64,000 bases of DNA. Source: Thereva unica (lineage: Eukaryota; Arthropoda; Insecta; Diptera; Therevidae). Location: positions 80,318,543 through 80,382,542 of the forward strand of contig OX465281.1 in assembly GCA_949987705.1 (NCBI GenBank), given 5' to 3'. Shown here in pieces: positions 52,530 through 63,080 of the stretch. The first letter of the stretch is position 1. The number at the start of each line of letters is the position of its first letter. A program made the translations under genes and the position numbers. Below the pieces are notes generated by a model. It worked only from the letters and a program-made list of their open reading frames with translations. It made no database searches and was not told the origin of the DNA.

Positions 52530-53308
52530 ACGTCATTATAGGTATCCAACGTCAAAATTTCAGCCCTATAACTCCAGCGGTATGGGTTAACCCCATTTCA
52601 CCCGCTGAGGGGATGAATTGTGAAAAATCGCTTTTTAGTGGATGTCCACGTCATTATAGGGATGCACTGTCAAAATTTCAGCCCTGTAGCACCAGCGGTT
52701 TGGATGAAGCCCATTTCACCCCCTTAGGGGATGAATTTGAAGAATCGCTTCTTACTGGATGTCCCAAATTTCAGCCCTTTAGTTCTAGCGGTTTAGGTTG
52801 TGCGTTGTCTGTCAGTCAATTACTTTTTATACAATAGAAAATAAGTAAAAAAAATCCCCTTAGAACCTATTGAACCTCATTTCACCCCCTTAGGTAATGA
52901 ATTTCGAAAAATAATGAAACACGTGTTTCATTATTTATGGTGAGGAGTAGTTTGAAGAAATTCTGACTAAAGAAAAAAATTCCCGTTACAACCTATTTAT
53001 TCAACCCTAGTTTACTTCATTAGGGGATGAATTACAAAAAATCCTGAAACACGTATTTCTTTATTTATGGTTAGGAGTATTTTTACTTAGTATGGAGAAA
53101 ATCTGACCAAGAAAATAAAACCCCCCTTACCGCCTATTCAACCCCATTTCACCCCCTTCAACCCTTTTGTTCTCGATAAATGAGTTGTCCGTCTCCAAGG
53201 CCTAAACTATCTCTGTAGCAAATTTCATCAAAATTGGTCTAGTGGTTTATGCGTGAAAGCGTAACAGACAAACAGACAGACAGCATTTATAATATTAGTA
53301 AGGATTAT
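52530..53308. repeat. Right inverted minisatellite arm
   Basis: Inverted, decayed units of the left-arm repeat (ATCGCTTTTTAGTGGATGTC), then the inverted terminal block to 53308. Confidence 0.8.
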
Positions 53309-53625
53309 AGTTCCCTATATATTATTATGTACCATATAGCACTATGTACTACGTACTATATACTATGTTTTAAGGGTGACAAGAAAAGCAGCAGAGAGTT
53401 CTGCCGCTGCTTTCTCATCTCAAATCCTAATTTTGCTGCTTTGCAAAGCGAATTTTTTGACATTTCTACCAGCTGTTACTTGGGAAGTTGTTTTTAAGTG
53501 GCAAGTGGACGGATAAATTTAAAAATTTCGTTATATTTATAAAGAATTAATTGGTTTTCGATTAAAATTTTGTGTAATTAAATTTGTGTGATAGTGATTT
53601 GAGAGCGGTTAAATAAAAACGAACT

Positions 53626-54454
53626 ATGGAAGAAAAGTTAATTGAACTAGTTAGGCAGAACAAAATATTATACGATAAAAGCAAATCTGGATATAGGAAT
53701 GAAGACATTAAAGGCTTGGGCAGCTGTAGCTAGAGTTAAAAAAAGTGGTATGTAGTAACGTAAATGTTGTTTAGAAGGAAAAACAATTATTTGTAATTGC
53801 AGTACAAGACGTGCGAAAGCGTTGGAAAACTTTGCGAGACAAATTTACACGGGAAAGGAAAAAACAAAACAACACAACAGGTTCTGCTGCAGCCTCCCCT
53901 AAAGGCAATGGAAATTTTACCATCTTATGGAGTTTTTAACGGATGTTCCCTGCACAAATAACATGTATTTATAATTCAAAGATCTATCAATAGGTTTTAA
54001 TTTATTGCTTACTTTTAGAACAATAAGCAACTTTACAAGTGATGGTGAGGTATCTGCTGCCTAATTGTTTGAAAACTTTTCGCCGGAATTAGAAATAGAT
54101 GTAGATGGCTCATTATTATTTGATGAGCACCTGGAAAGCCAGGAGTCTACTTCATCCACCAAACAATCAGTTAAAACGCAAGAAGTAAATACTTCATTGC
54201 GGCGAAAACGCAGAACATTACATTTTGACGTTTTGCTACAAAATACCCATCAAGAAATGGGAGACCTTATAAGAGATGCGAGACAAGTATTAGGAGGTGC
54301 TTCCATGTCGGCACTTCAATTATGTTTTCTAGGGCTGGCGAAGGAAGTGGAAGCAAGTGGAATGTCATTCGCCCAACGTTCAAATATTCAAATGAAGGTA
54401 ACGGCTCTTGTCCATCAAGAAATCAGCGAACTTACCGAAGTACAAAATATTTAA
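53626..54454 (+). pseudogene. MADF-type DNA-binding partner gene (Harbinger), decayed
   Basis: Exon 1 starts MEEKLIELVRQNKILYDKSK, then a frameshift, then KAWAAVARVKKS. A 55-nt intron (53748-53802, GTATGT...TTGCAG) joins exactly to VQDVRKRWKTLRDKFTRERK. Another one-base loss near 53935 gives a stop. A final block (54065-54454) has a helical C-terminus (LQLCFLGLAKEVEASGMSF). MADF/Myb-like proteins are the known second gene of Harbinger/PIF elements and recruit the transposase. Confidence 0.75.
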
Positions 54455-55937
54455 TACTTAGGTAAATTTTAATTTAAATTTGTTAGACACGGTAGTATTT
54501 TTATTTTTTAAATTTCCTGTTTTTATTTATTTAGGTATGTACATACATATATCTAATATATATGTATCTATATATCATTTCTGAATTAGAAAATCTGTTT
54601 TTTGTTATTGTTTTTAATGAAATGTTTTTATTTTGCGTTGTGTTTATGAATTTTTATATTTTGTCTTATGAATTAGAGATTTTTTTTTGTTGACTGAAAT
54701 TATTTTCCTTTATTTTATATTTATGAATTTATATATCTAGAAGTTAAGTTGAATTAAGACTGAAGAAATATTTTCCTACATTATTTTTTTATTATTTTTA
54801 ACGAAATGTAGATGGTTGTCGTGGTAGACTGAAAAAAAATATAATATTATTTTTAATAAATAAAAACTATTGAAATATTAATCAGTTTATTTGTTATGTG
54901 GTGATTCTTTATAGCTGTGAGGAATTTGGTCGTGTAACATTTTTTATCATCGTGTAAATTTTTAATCTAATTTCTCCCCTTGTAGGAACTCAATAACTTT
55001 TGAAAAAGTGCGGATATATTTGGATATATATCTTAAATGAAATTAACTTTGCCTGAAATAATTTATAATAGACACAAAATTGAAATGAATAGCGTTCTCA
55101 AATAACAATACTTTAGTTTTATTCAAATATCTTTATTAAAATTCATTATTCTGCTTCTACCAAATAACCTCTTAAAATATTTCCTTGTTGAAAAGCTGAT
55201 TGTGTTGCTTTGAATCTTGTAAAAATTGTACTTCTTGAAACGGGTTGGGCTGTTTTCCTCTACACATTGTTACTTGTAAATAATCTGTTCATTAAAGTAA
55301 TATACATATTTGAATTCATTAGTGCAAATAAAAGCTAATTTATCAATCAAAATGAATATTTCATTTCACTCCTTTTTGTATCCATACAAAATAATGATAA
55401 TTTAATATAAATGATTCAATTTTATTCATAAAAGTATGCAATCATTTCATCAATGTTTTCTCATGACGTTGTCACGTTAAACTATCGTCCGTAAACCCTC
55501 TTTACAGACAACAAATTTTTTTAAATTTATTCTCAACAACAAAGTACAGACTTAATTTTAATAAAGATACCTAAAAATTACTGCTATATTATTTTATTAG
55601 AAAACAAGTATAGTCCAGTTGTCAGAGACTTAGACCCAGCAGTTTTTCCCCGAACGCCTCGCTTGAATATTTGAATTCTGGGATTTGGCGCGCGTCAAAT
55701 TTTCGAACTCGCTTTCTTATTTGTAATATTTTTTTATAATAATAAATAAACATTTTTTAATAAGTTATAACATAGCTTTTAGTAGAATTTTCCGCTCTTT
55801 CACGTGGTGTAATTAGTTTTTCGATTTTTCTTTTCTTTTTCGAGATATAACGCGAAAACCACATTTTCGAATTTGTTTTCGAAATTGTGAAGTTAGCATA
55901 CACTTTAGAGCAGCAAAGGTTTTTTAAATTCTTTTAT
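54455..55937. other. AT-rich spacer, no gene seen
   Basis: Poly-A signals (AATAAATAAA near 54857) could end the MADF transcript. The rest holds no coding or repeat signal I can name. Confidence 0.5.
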
Positions 55938-56400
55938 TTAACTTACACTGTTTGTCGTCAAATCTTGGAAGTTAAATTTGACCCACTTCCCGGTTTCGGA
56001 TAGGGCTGAAATTTTGCATACACGTTTAGTTTGGATGACAATGCAATCTGGCCATTTTGTAAAAATATCAAGATGGCGGTTCCAAAATGGCGCCCGATTT
56101 ATTTAACTTACACTGTTTGTCGTCAAATCTTGGAAGTTAAATTTGACCCACTTCCCGGTTTCGGATAGAGCTGAAATTTTGCAAACACGTTTAGTTTGGA
56201 TGACAATGCAATCTGGCCATTTTGTAAAAATATCAAGATGGCGGTTCCAAAATGGCGCCCGATTTTTGAAATTGTGCTCCGCGGCCCTCTGACATGGGTA
56301 TCAAATGAAAGGATATGACAGGTAGAACACAATAAGCTATGTGGCGTCATTCCAAATTCAAAATGGCGGCCAACACTAAATTGCGGAAAGCTTATAATAG
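55938..56400. repeat. 165-bp tandem duplication with satellite-related tail
   Basis: ACTTACACTGTTTGTCGTC occurs at 55941 and 56106, with almost identical sequence in each unit, including CAAGATGGCGGTTCCAAAA. The tail has GACATGGGTATCAAATGAAA, as in the 3.6-5.3 kb satellite. Confidence 0.85.
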
Positions 56401-56761
56401 ACTAAAAAGTAGAAAATATAACAGATCAACTTCCAATTTTGCAAACACTCGTAGTTCGGGTGGTTAATGTGTATGAATGATGAGATGAATAGTTGAGTTA
56501 AGGGTGAGTTGATAATAAAGAAGCAATACACGTTACAAAAAATCACAAACAAACACAGAGATGCTGCTGTCAACTAAATTCAACTACTCATATACTGAAC
56601 TCATGTCCGTATGCATAATTTCAACTAAACCCAGGTAGCAGAGCTGAGTCGAGTTCAGTCAACCTTAACCCAACTCGACTCCCGTTTACATGTAGTTAGA
56701 CTTGGGTTCAACTTGAGTTCAACTCATCATCTATAAGTACTAAATGCAATCTGACCTTTTT

Positions 56762-56822
56762 GTAAAACTAGTTGGGATGTGGGTGCGACCCTTTCGGTCC
56801 ACACGATCAACTTCCCAGTATG
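56762..56822. repeat. Short dispersed repeat, copy 1
   Basis: AACTAGTTGGGATGTGGG to CTTCCCAGTATGATGG. It is repeated at 63744-63801. Confidence 0.75.
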
Positions 56823-56979
56823 ATGGTTCTCGAATATTATGATTGGATATTTTAATAATAAATGAACAATAGGCAATATAGAATATATGTATAATACCGA
56901 GAATTCGTCACAATTGTTTATCAATATTTTCGCTAAAATGTCAAACTAAATGTGCGCACTTACAAGATTAGGTATTAAT

Positions 56980-57770
56980 GTGTTTCGGCACCTCAATGAA
57001 GTCGATATAGTTATTAGTTCGCGCCGTATCGTGCAGGTACAAAAATCACTTAAGTCATTTAAACCAAAAAACCGCTGGACCGAATATTATAAAAATCTTT
57101 TCAGAATATATTGTTGCTAATACGTTTCGAACGGCACCTCAAGTAAGTCAATATCTTTTGTGGTTCGGGCCATATCGTGCAGGTACAAAAATTACTTACA
57201 CCGCTTAAATAAAAAAACGGTTCGACCGAATTTTATGAAAATCTTTTCAGATCATATTTTGGTTAATACTCTTCGAACGGCGCCTCAACTAAGTCGATAT
57301 CTTTTATAGTTCGCGCGATATCGTGCAGGTACAATAATCACTTAAGTCATTTAAACCAAAACACCGCTTGACCGAATACTATAAAAAAAATTTCAGATTA
57401 TATTGTCGCTAATACGCTTCGAACGGCACCTCAAGTAAGTCAATATCTTTTGTGGTTCGGGCGATATCGTGCAGGTACAAAAATCACTAACGTCGCTTAA
57501 ACAAAAAAACGGCTGGACCGAATGTCATGAAAATCTTTTCAGATCATATTTTGGTTAATACGCTTCGAACGACACCTCAACGAAGTCGATATCAGTTTTG
57601 GTTCGCGCGATATCGTGCAGGAAAAAATGACCACATCCGTACGCATATACACACACACACACACACATACTTCCTCCCAATTTTTTGCTTAAAATGCTCC
57701 TGGGACCTTGAAAGATGAAAATACGTTGAAATTTTCGATTTCGATTTTCGGACCGATTACAATAACTTCC
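56980..57770. repeat. 146-bp minisatellite-bearing repeat, copy 2 (inverted)
   Basis: Four units with 'GATATCGTGCAGGTAC' and 'AAAATCTTTTCAGA' about 146 bases apart, an AC-rich microsatellite near 57650, and the same outer block as copy 1 in opposite orientation (GCTCCTGGGACCTTGAAA). Confidence 0.85.
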
Positions 57771-57958
57771 TATACTGGGAAGTTAAAAATCAAGAAGACT
57801 GTTCCGAGATGGCGGCCGTTTTTGCAATTATGTTCCACCGAACCCACGACATGGGTATCAAATGAATACAGTAAACTGTGTGACGTAATTTTAAATCTAA
57901 TAGAATTGCCATCATAAAATGGCGGAATACATATAATAAACTAAAAAATAGAAAATAA

Positions 57959-58350
57959 AATAAATGGTTAAAAAATTTTTTTAAAAAAAATTCTTTTCAT
58001 TAACTAAAAAATGTACTGAAAAGTAAAAAATAAAAAATATTTTAAAGAAAGCGTGAAATTTCAATTTTAATGAAAAAGTTAATTAAAAGAATGGCGCATT
58101 TTTCATCAAAAAATTTTGTAAGAATTTGAAATTAACAAAGCAAAAAATTGACGGTTATTGTAAATCTCACGCGATTTACAGTTATATTTTCAATTTTTGA
58201 TGAAAAATGCGCCATTCTTTTAATTAACTTTTTCATTAAAATTGAAATTTCACGCTTTCTTTAAAATATTTTTTATTTTTTACTTTTCAGTACATTTTTT
58301 AGTTAATGAAAAGAATTTTTTTTAAAAAAATTTTTTAACCATTTATTTAT
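57959..58350. mobile_element. MITE with near-perfect 155-bp inverted arms
   Basis: 57959-58113 and about 58195-58350 are reverse complements, separated by about 80 bases. The outer end is AATAAATGGTTAAAAAATTT. No ORF. Target duplication not resolved. Confidence 0.85.
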
Positions 58351-59274
58351 TGTGTTCTACACCCCAAAAAGTACCTATGACCCAATTTTCAGCGATATCA
58401 CATTTTGTGCTGGATTTCAGTCTAAATTTGACTCTGGCAACTGGACTAGTAGTCACATAACTGATTCCTTAATTCGAAACTTTTCCTGCTGGCGTTGTTT
58501 GAGCCGAATTTCTGGAGGGCTCGTGGGAGGGGCACAACTTCTCGCCGCCATAATCCTTCAAGGAGCACCCCATCATCTTCATGGTCGACTATATCTTTTG
58601 TAATGTAGTTCGGCTTTTCTTCGTGCATTTTAATGTAATTATGAAGAACTACTGCAGCCTGAACAACTCTTGTTGCCGATTCGGGAGACATGTTCATTGT
58701 TTGCCGTAGGATCCGCCATCGAGCCGTTAGAATCCCAAAAGCGTCTTCTATAGTATTTCGGGCTCTCGACACACGCTTGTTGAAATGCTCCTTCTTTTCC
58801 TCCAAGCAATGACCTGGAAAAGGTCGCATCACATGTCTTCTTAGGGGAATAGCAGCATCACCGACAAAATAATGAGCAAACAGCAACGTGCTCCCAATGA
58901 GGCGGGAATCCTCCGAGAAATCTAATGCTGTAACGTTCCCATTCAACATAGCTTTGCCAAATGCAGATGCTGCCAACACACCCCCATCGCTTTGGCTGTC
59001 GTAAGCCCCGATATCAATCGCAGTGAAGGTGTCATCGCACACTGCTAGCAAAACTATGCTGTAGCTGCCTTTATAATTATAAAACAGCGACCCTGTAAAT
59101 AAGTTAAAATAAATTCCTTTTTATTGGATGGTAATTTTTTCATACCTGAATTTTATGGACATGTTAAATTAATGTGTTTCCAGTCTATTGCTCCTATGCA
59201 GTTGGGAAGATTCCCTGTTAGGTAAAAATCGTTGGCGATTTTCTTCCACTCCTCTTTGTTTGGTGGCGCTAATA

Positions 59275-61336
59275 GTCCATTCAAAACGCGGGGGGGGGGT
59301 GTTCCAAAATAACACCGTTAAGAAAATCGAACCCTAAAGGTTTTTAGGGGGTTTTCGCGATTATTTCAGTAATAATGAAAACTAATGCGATGAAATGCAC
59401 TTTTTTTAATATTTATTTGCGAAGGTGGTTGATTTATACTAAATTAAGGCGAGCTTAATGGTAAGGGGTAGTCCTAAAGGGTTGAAACTACCTCTAAATC
59501 GACCAAAAATGGCAAAAATTGTAAACATTTTTTTTCAATTTTATGCTTCAAATTCGATTGTGGGCATACTATCAGGCAAAAATAAATTATTTTCAACCCC
59601 TAAGGGGTTAAAACTACCCCTACTATAATAAAAACAACTTTATATAAACAAAATTGCAAAATTTTTTTTTTTGCTTTTTTATAAAATTTGGTTCAAAAGG
59701 TATTATCAGCAAAAAAATTAATTTTTTCAACTCTTAAGGGGGTACAACTACCCCCACATTAAAATTGTAATTGAAACAAATTAAAATTTATTGTTTTACA
59801 TTTAAATTTTATTTTCCATTTGTAATCATTACATTTGGAACATTTCACTATAAACCCCTTTGTACAGAAATATTTCATTTCGTGGAATCTTTAAATAAAC
59901 TCTGCATTTTTGTAAAAACGACAATCACACAATAATTGCGAAATATGTACCCTAATTTATTTGAGGTACTTCTGAATAATGGGGTGGTCCGTTTTTTTTT
60001 TCAATGACAGTTAGGCAGGTAAAAACGGAGGCAAAGTAATAAAATTAAGATATTGCACCCGAATTTGTTTTTTAGTAAATTTTAATTGCAGTTACTTGAA
60101 AGTTGAAGTAATAAACTAATTTAGTGAGGAATGTAATGTGATGTACGATTATACAAAAAGGATTTTTTTAAAAAATGAAGTCAGAATCGAATTTGAAGTA
60201 TAAACTTGAAAAAAATTTTTTTTACAATTTTTGCCATTTTTCGCCAATTTAGGGGTAGTTGCAACCCTTTAGGACTACCCCTTATCATAAAGTTCGCCTT
60301 AATTTAGTACAAATCAACCACCTTCGCAAATAAATATTAAAAAAAGTGCATTTCATCGCATTAGTTTTCATTATTATTGAAATAATCGCGAAAACCCCCT
60401 AAAAAGGGGTGATTTTTGCATTTTTAGGGGGGATGCCCATGTTTTAGGGCCGCGGGACCTCGATTTTCGTGATCAGCAACCCCAAAAACGTGTGGGGTTC
60501 GATTTTCTTAACTTAACGGTGTTATTTTGGAACACCCCCTCCCTAGTTTTCAATGAACTATATTGTAGGGGTAGTTTTAACCCTTTAAGGGTTGAAAATA
60601 ATTTATTTTTGCCTGACAGTATGCCCACAATCGAATTTGAAGCATAAACTTGTAAAAAAAATTTTTTTTACAATTTTTGAAATTTTTCGCCAATTAGGGG
60701 TACTTTCAACCCTTTAGGAGTACCCCTTACCATTAAGTTCGCCTTAAGTTAGTATAAATAAACCACCTTCGTAAATAAATATTAAAAAAAGTGCATTTCA
60801 TCGCATAGGTTTTCATTATTACTGAAATAATCGCGAAAACCTATAGTTTCTATTTTATAGTTCTTTTAATAGAAACTACGAAATTCTGGTTTTTTATTTA
60901 CACGGGAATTATATTTAACTTTTTAATTATACATACAGTTTTATAATTATTGCTTCTTATTTTTATATTTAAATCGGCTTGGAATTTTATTAAATACTAT
61001 TTTTTGTAGTTTTAAACAACCGATAACATCTATTAAATTCTTTGGACAAAACTTAAGTGTCAAAACATGGAAAATTTTATATTTTTATTTTCTTACTTAG
61101 CCTCAGTCGACTATGTTTTTGTAACAAGTCTCCTTGGCTAAGTAAGATCGGAAGTAGTAGGACGATGTCCCTACAAACCCCCTAAAAAGGGGTGATTTTT
61201 GCATTTTTAGGGGGGATGCCCATGTTTTAGGACCGCGGGACCTCGATTTTCGTGATCAGCGACCCCAAAAACGTTTAGGGTTCGATTTTCTTAACGGTGT
61301 TATTTTGGAACACCATAACGCGCGTTTTGAATGGAC
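59275..61336. mobile_element. TA-flanked 2.06-kb inverted-repeat element
   Basis: The ends GTCCATTCAAAACGCG and CGCGTTTTGAATGGAC are inverted, each flanked by TA. Taking it out with one TA restores the transposase frame exactly. Subterminal GTGTTCCAAAATAACACC blocks are also inverted. It has internal AT-rich copies of AGGGGTAGT motifs and no transposase ORF. A TA target suggests the Tc1/mariner superfamily or relatives, as a non-autonomous copy. Confidence 0.85.
60842..61175 (-). repeat. Solo LTR inside the TA-flanked element
   Basis: A diverged copy of the LTR at 40360 (TGTAGGGACATCG start on minus), flanked by AACC on both sides (60838-60841 and 61176-61179). The host element reads straight across at 60388-60400, which confirms the insertion. 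Confidence 0.85.
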
Positions 61337-61924
61337 TATAAGTAGATCGGCGGCAATTGGTCCCAAATTGCATCGCAGGTTTCCAAAGCAATTTCTCGTA
61401 CTGTTGAAACACCTAATTTAAACGTCATCGATAGATATTGCCTTGACACTCCTTGTGACAAATAACTAAAAGAGAAAACAAGGTTATTTATTTTATATTA
61501 TTATCAGTTATTACATTAGCGATAAGAAAAGTCTACATTTCGCAGTAATTGCAAGTCTCCATGATGTCTTTGTTAGCGAAGGCTCCAACAAGGTAAATAG
61601 AGCATCGAACATGCAAGGGCTCATCCTAGTGCACACTAGGAATTGTTCGGTATCCTTTATTTTAATTTGTTGGAAGCTTGTTTCGAAAAAACCTTGTAAA
61701 GATCTATTTAAGTGCACTTCCCTAACCCACATTCGGCGTTCTCCGCGGTATTTGATTCTCTTCATTTTGTTTGCCAATAAGTACATTTGTATTGTGAAAA
61801 ACATACAAAACAATAAATAATTTGATTTTTCATCACCCATGTTGCTGTTTTATTTTATGATTTACTTTTAAAAACTCAAAATCAAACACTCGTTCACTTG
61901 TCACTTGGAATTTCAGGTTATGTG

Positions 61925-62437
61925 TCAAAACCGGCACGGAACGCAAACCATGTAATTATGTGTCAGAGGAAATTTGTCGCATATCATGGAGCTGCTGAAT
62001 GCAATGCATGTACGCTTGTATATGTTACCAGCTTTACTCCGGTGTACGGTGACTTTTGGGCCTGAGACCAACACCACGAAAAATTCAACTACGAGGCTTG
62101 TATCAACGCAAACCTTTGGGTGAGTGTGGGTTGGTTCAATCAAATTAAATGTGTTGGAGTTTCCACATTGATTTTCTGTGGCAAAGAAGCTGGAGATATT
62201 ACAGCTTCCCCATGTTATGTATGGCCTCAGCCAGGATAAGAGCGGCGAGAGACACTTTAGTATTTGAAACTCTGCCGCTCGTATCGTGGACAAGTCTTTA
62301 CTCTTTGTATACTGTAGTGATCTATACGACTCTAATAATTTGTTATCATTATAATAATAAACGTTTTTAACAATAATAACAAGTGTTATCATTACAAAAA
62401 CCCCACAATACAGTAGTGTAATAACTTTGAATTGCAC
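61925..62437 (-). CDS. Unrecognised 170-codon ORF
   Basis: Met at 62437, stop near 61925. The N-terminus is a hydrophobic segment (about residues 6-24: ITLLYCGVFVMITLVIIV), followed by a Cys-containing region. It could be a signal anchor of a small secreted or membrane protein, or a chance frame. No homology recognised. It lies just outside the Harbinger unit. Confidence 0.25.
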   Translation of the reverse strand: MQFKVITLLYCGVFVMITLVIIVKNVYYYNDNKLLESYRSLQYTKSKDLSTIRAAEFQILKCLSPLLSWLRPYITWGSCNISSFFATENQCGNSNTFNLIEPTHTHPKVCVDTSLVVEFFVVLVSGPKVTVHRSKAGNIYKRTCIAFSSSMICDKFPLTHNYMVCVPCRF

Positions 62438-62679
62438 ATTTTGTACACAAAAATCTGTAAATTGAATCTTAGTGTTTCCAGAGGAGGAAATATACTGAGA
62501 TTTTTCTCCAGATTAATCTTGATATATTTCAATTAATTTTTATGAAGTTGCTATTTGGTCAAGTGCTTCCTTTGCTTCCAAACAGGAACCGCCACTGTTT
62601 GGTTGAGAGTTATCATCCCACTCCAACAAAACCGCTCTTATTACGAATCGGAAAATAATTTCAAGGAACCGAGTGAATA

Positions 62680-63080
62680 ACACAAAGTTGACCTTTGCTT
62701 TTCGAATTAGGGTACTGGATTAAGTCCTCAACGGTATAAATCGAGATAATATAAATCCCATGGGACTTACCAAGACCAGGCATAGCTGCCTTCGTGGTAA
62801 CCCCTTTTCATATTCTGGTAGGAACAAATCCGAAAACTGGAGGAGTGGCGTTGGCATAATACTCCTCAAGGAAACCAGGCCAGCCTCATTAGCTGAATGA
62901 GATTATTCGCTCTGTTCCAAAGGCGCCTTATTTTTTGATGGGTGAGCTAGACGCACGACCCTAGCAAACCCGACCTTGAGGACCAAATTGGAAATCAAGA
63001 AATAAGCCAAGTTACTAGCAAAAATGGTGAGCTTTTCCTTGTCTTTTGCAGTTCGCACCAACTCTTGACGACCATTTGCT
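62680..63080 (+). pseudogene. RTE endonuclease relic
   Basis: A decayed copy of 50620-51200: 'GACCTTTGCTTTTCGAA', 'CATGGGACTTACCAAGACC', 'AGGAGTGGCGTTGGCATAA', 'AATGGTGAGCTTTTCCTT'. It has several deletions and no open frame. Confidence 0.8.

Larger units (their letters stand above)
46262..53308. mobile_element. Region with inverted ends and inverted minisatellite arms
   Basis: The left end (TATTATAAATGCGAAAGTAA, CTGTCTGTCTGT, ACGCTTTCACGC, GACCGATTTTGATGAAATTT) reappears reverse-complemented at 53220-53308. Both ends lead inward to repeats with 'CCCCTAAGGGGGTGAAATGGGG'. The arms are unequal (about 1270 and 780 bp), and the middle holds unrelated fragments. It may be a foldback-type element or two inverted copies of one repeat. 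Confidence 0.65.
58446..61840 (-). pseudogene. HARBI1-like (PIF/Harbinger) transposase, interrupted
   Basis: ATG 61840. The first exon has RRMWVREVHLNRSLQGFF and FLVCTRMSPCMFDALF. A 49-nt intron (61514-61466) joins to YLSQGVSRQYLSMTFKLGVSTV. A TA-flanked insertion (59275-61336) interrupts IYL/LAPPNKEEW. GAID with the first catalytic Asp follows (59200), then an in-frame TAA (59155-59153). A 53-nt intron (59145-59093) restores NSGSLFYNYK. The last exon has the second Asp in FVGDAA and Glu in NTIEDAFGIL. DDE triad present but the gene is dead. Both introns are supported by frame and family sequence. Confidence 0.88.

Noticed and set aside
56640..56730. CAACTCGAGTTCAA-like short palindromes
   Set aside because: Short, degenerate and without a consistent period; noted only as local low complexity.
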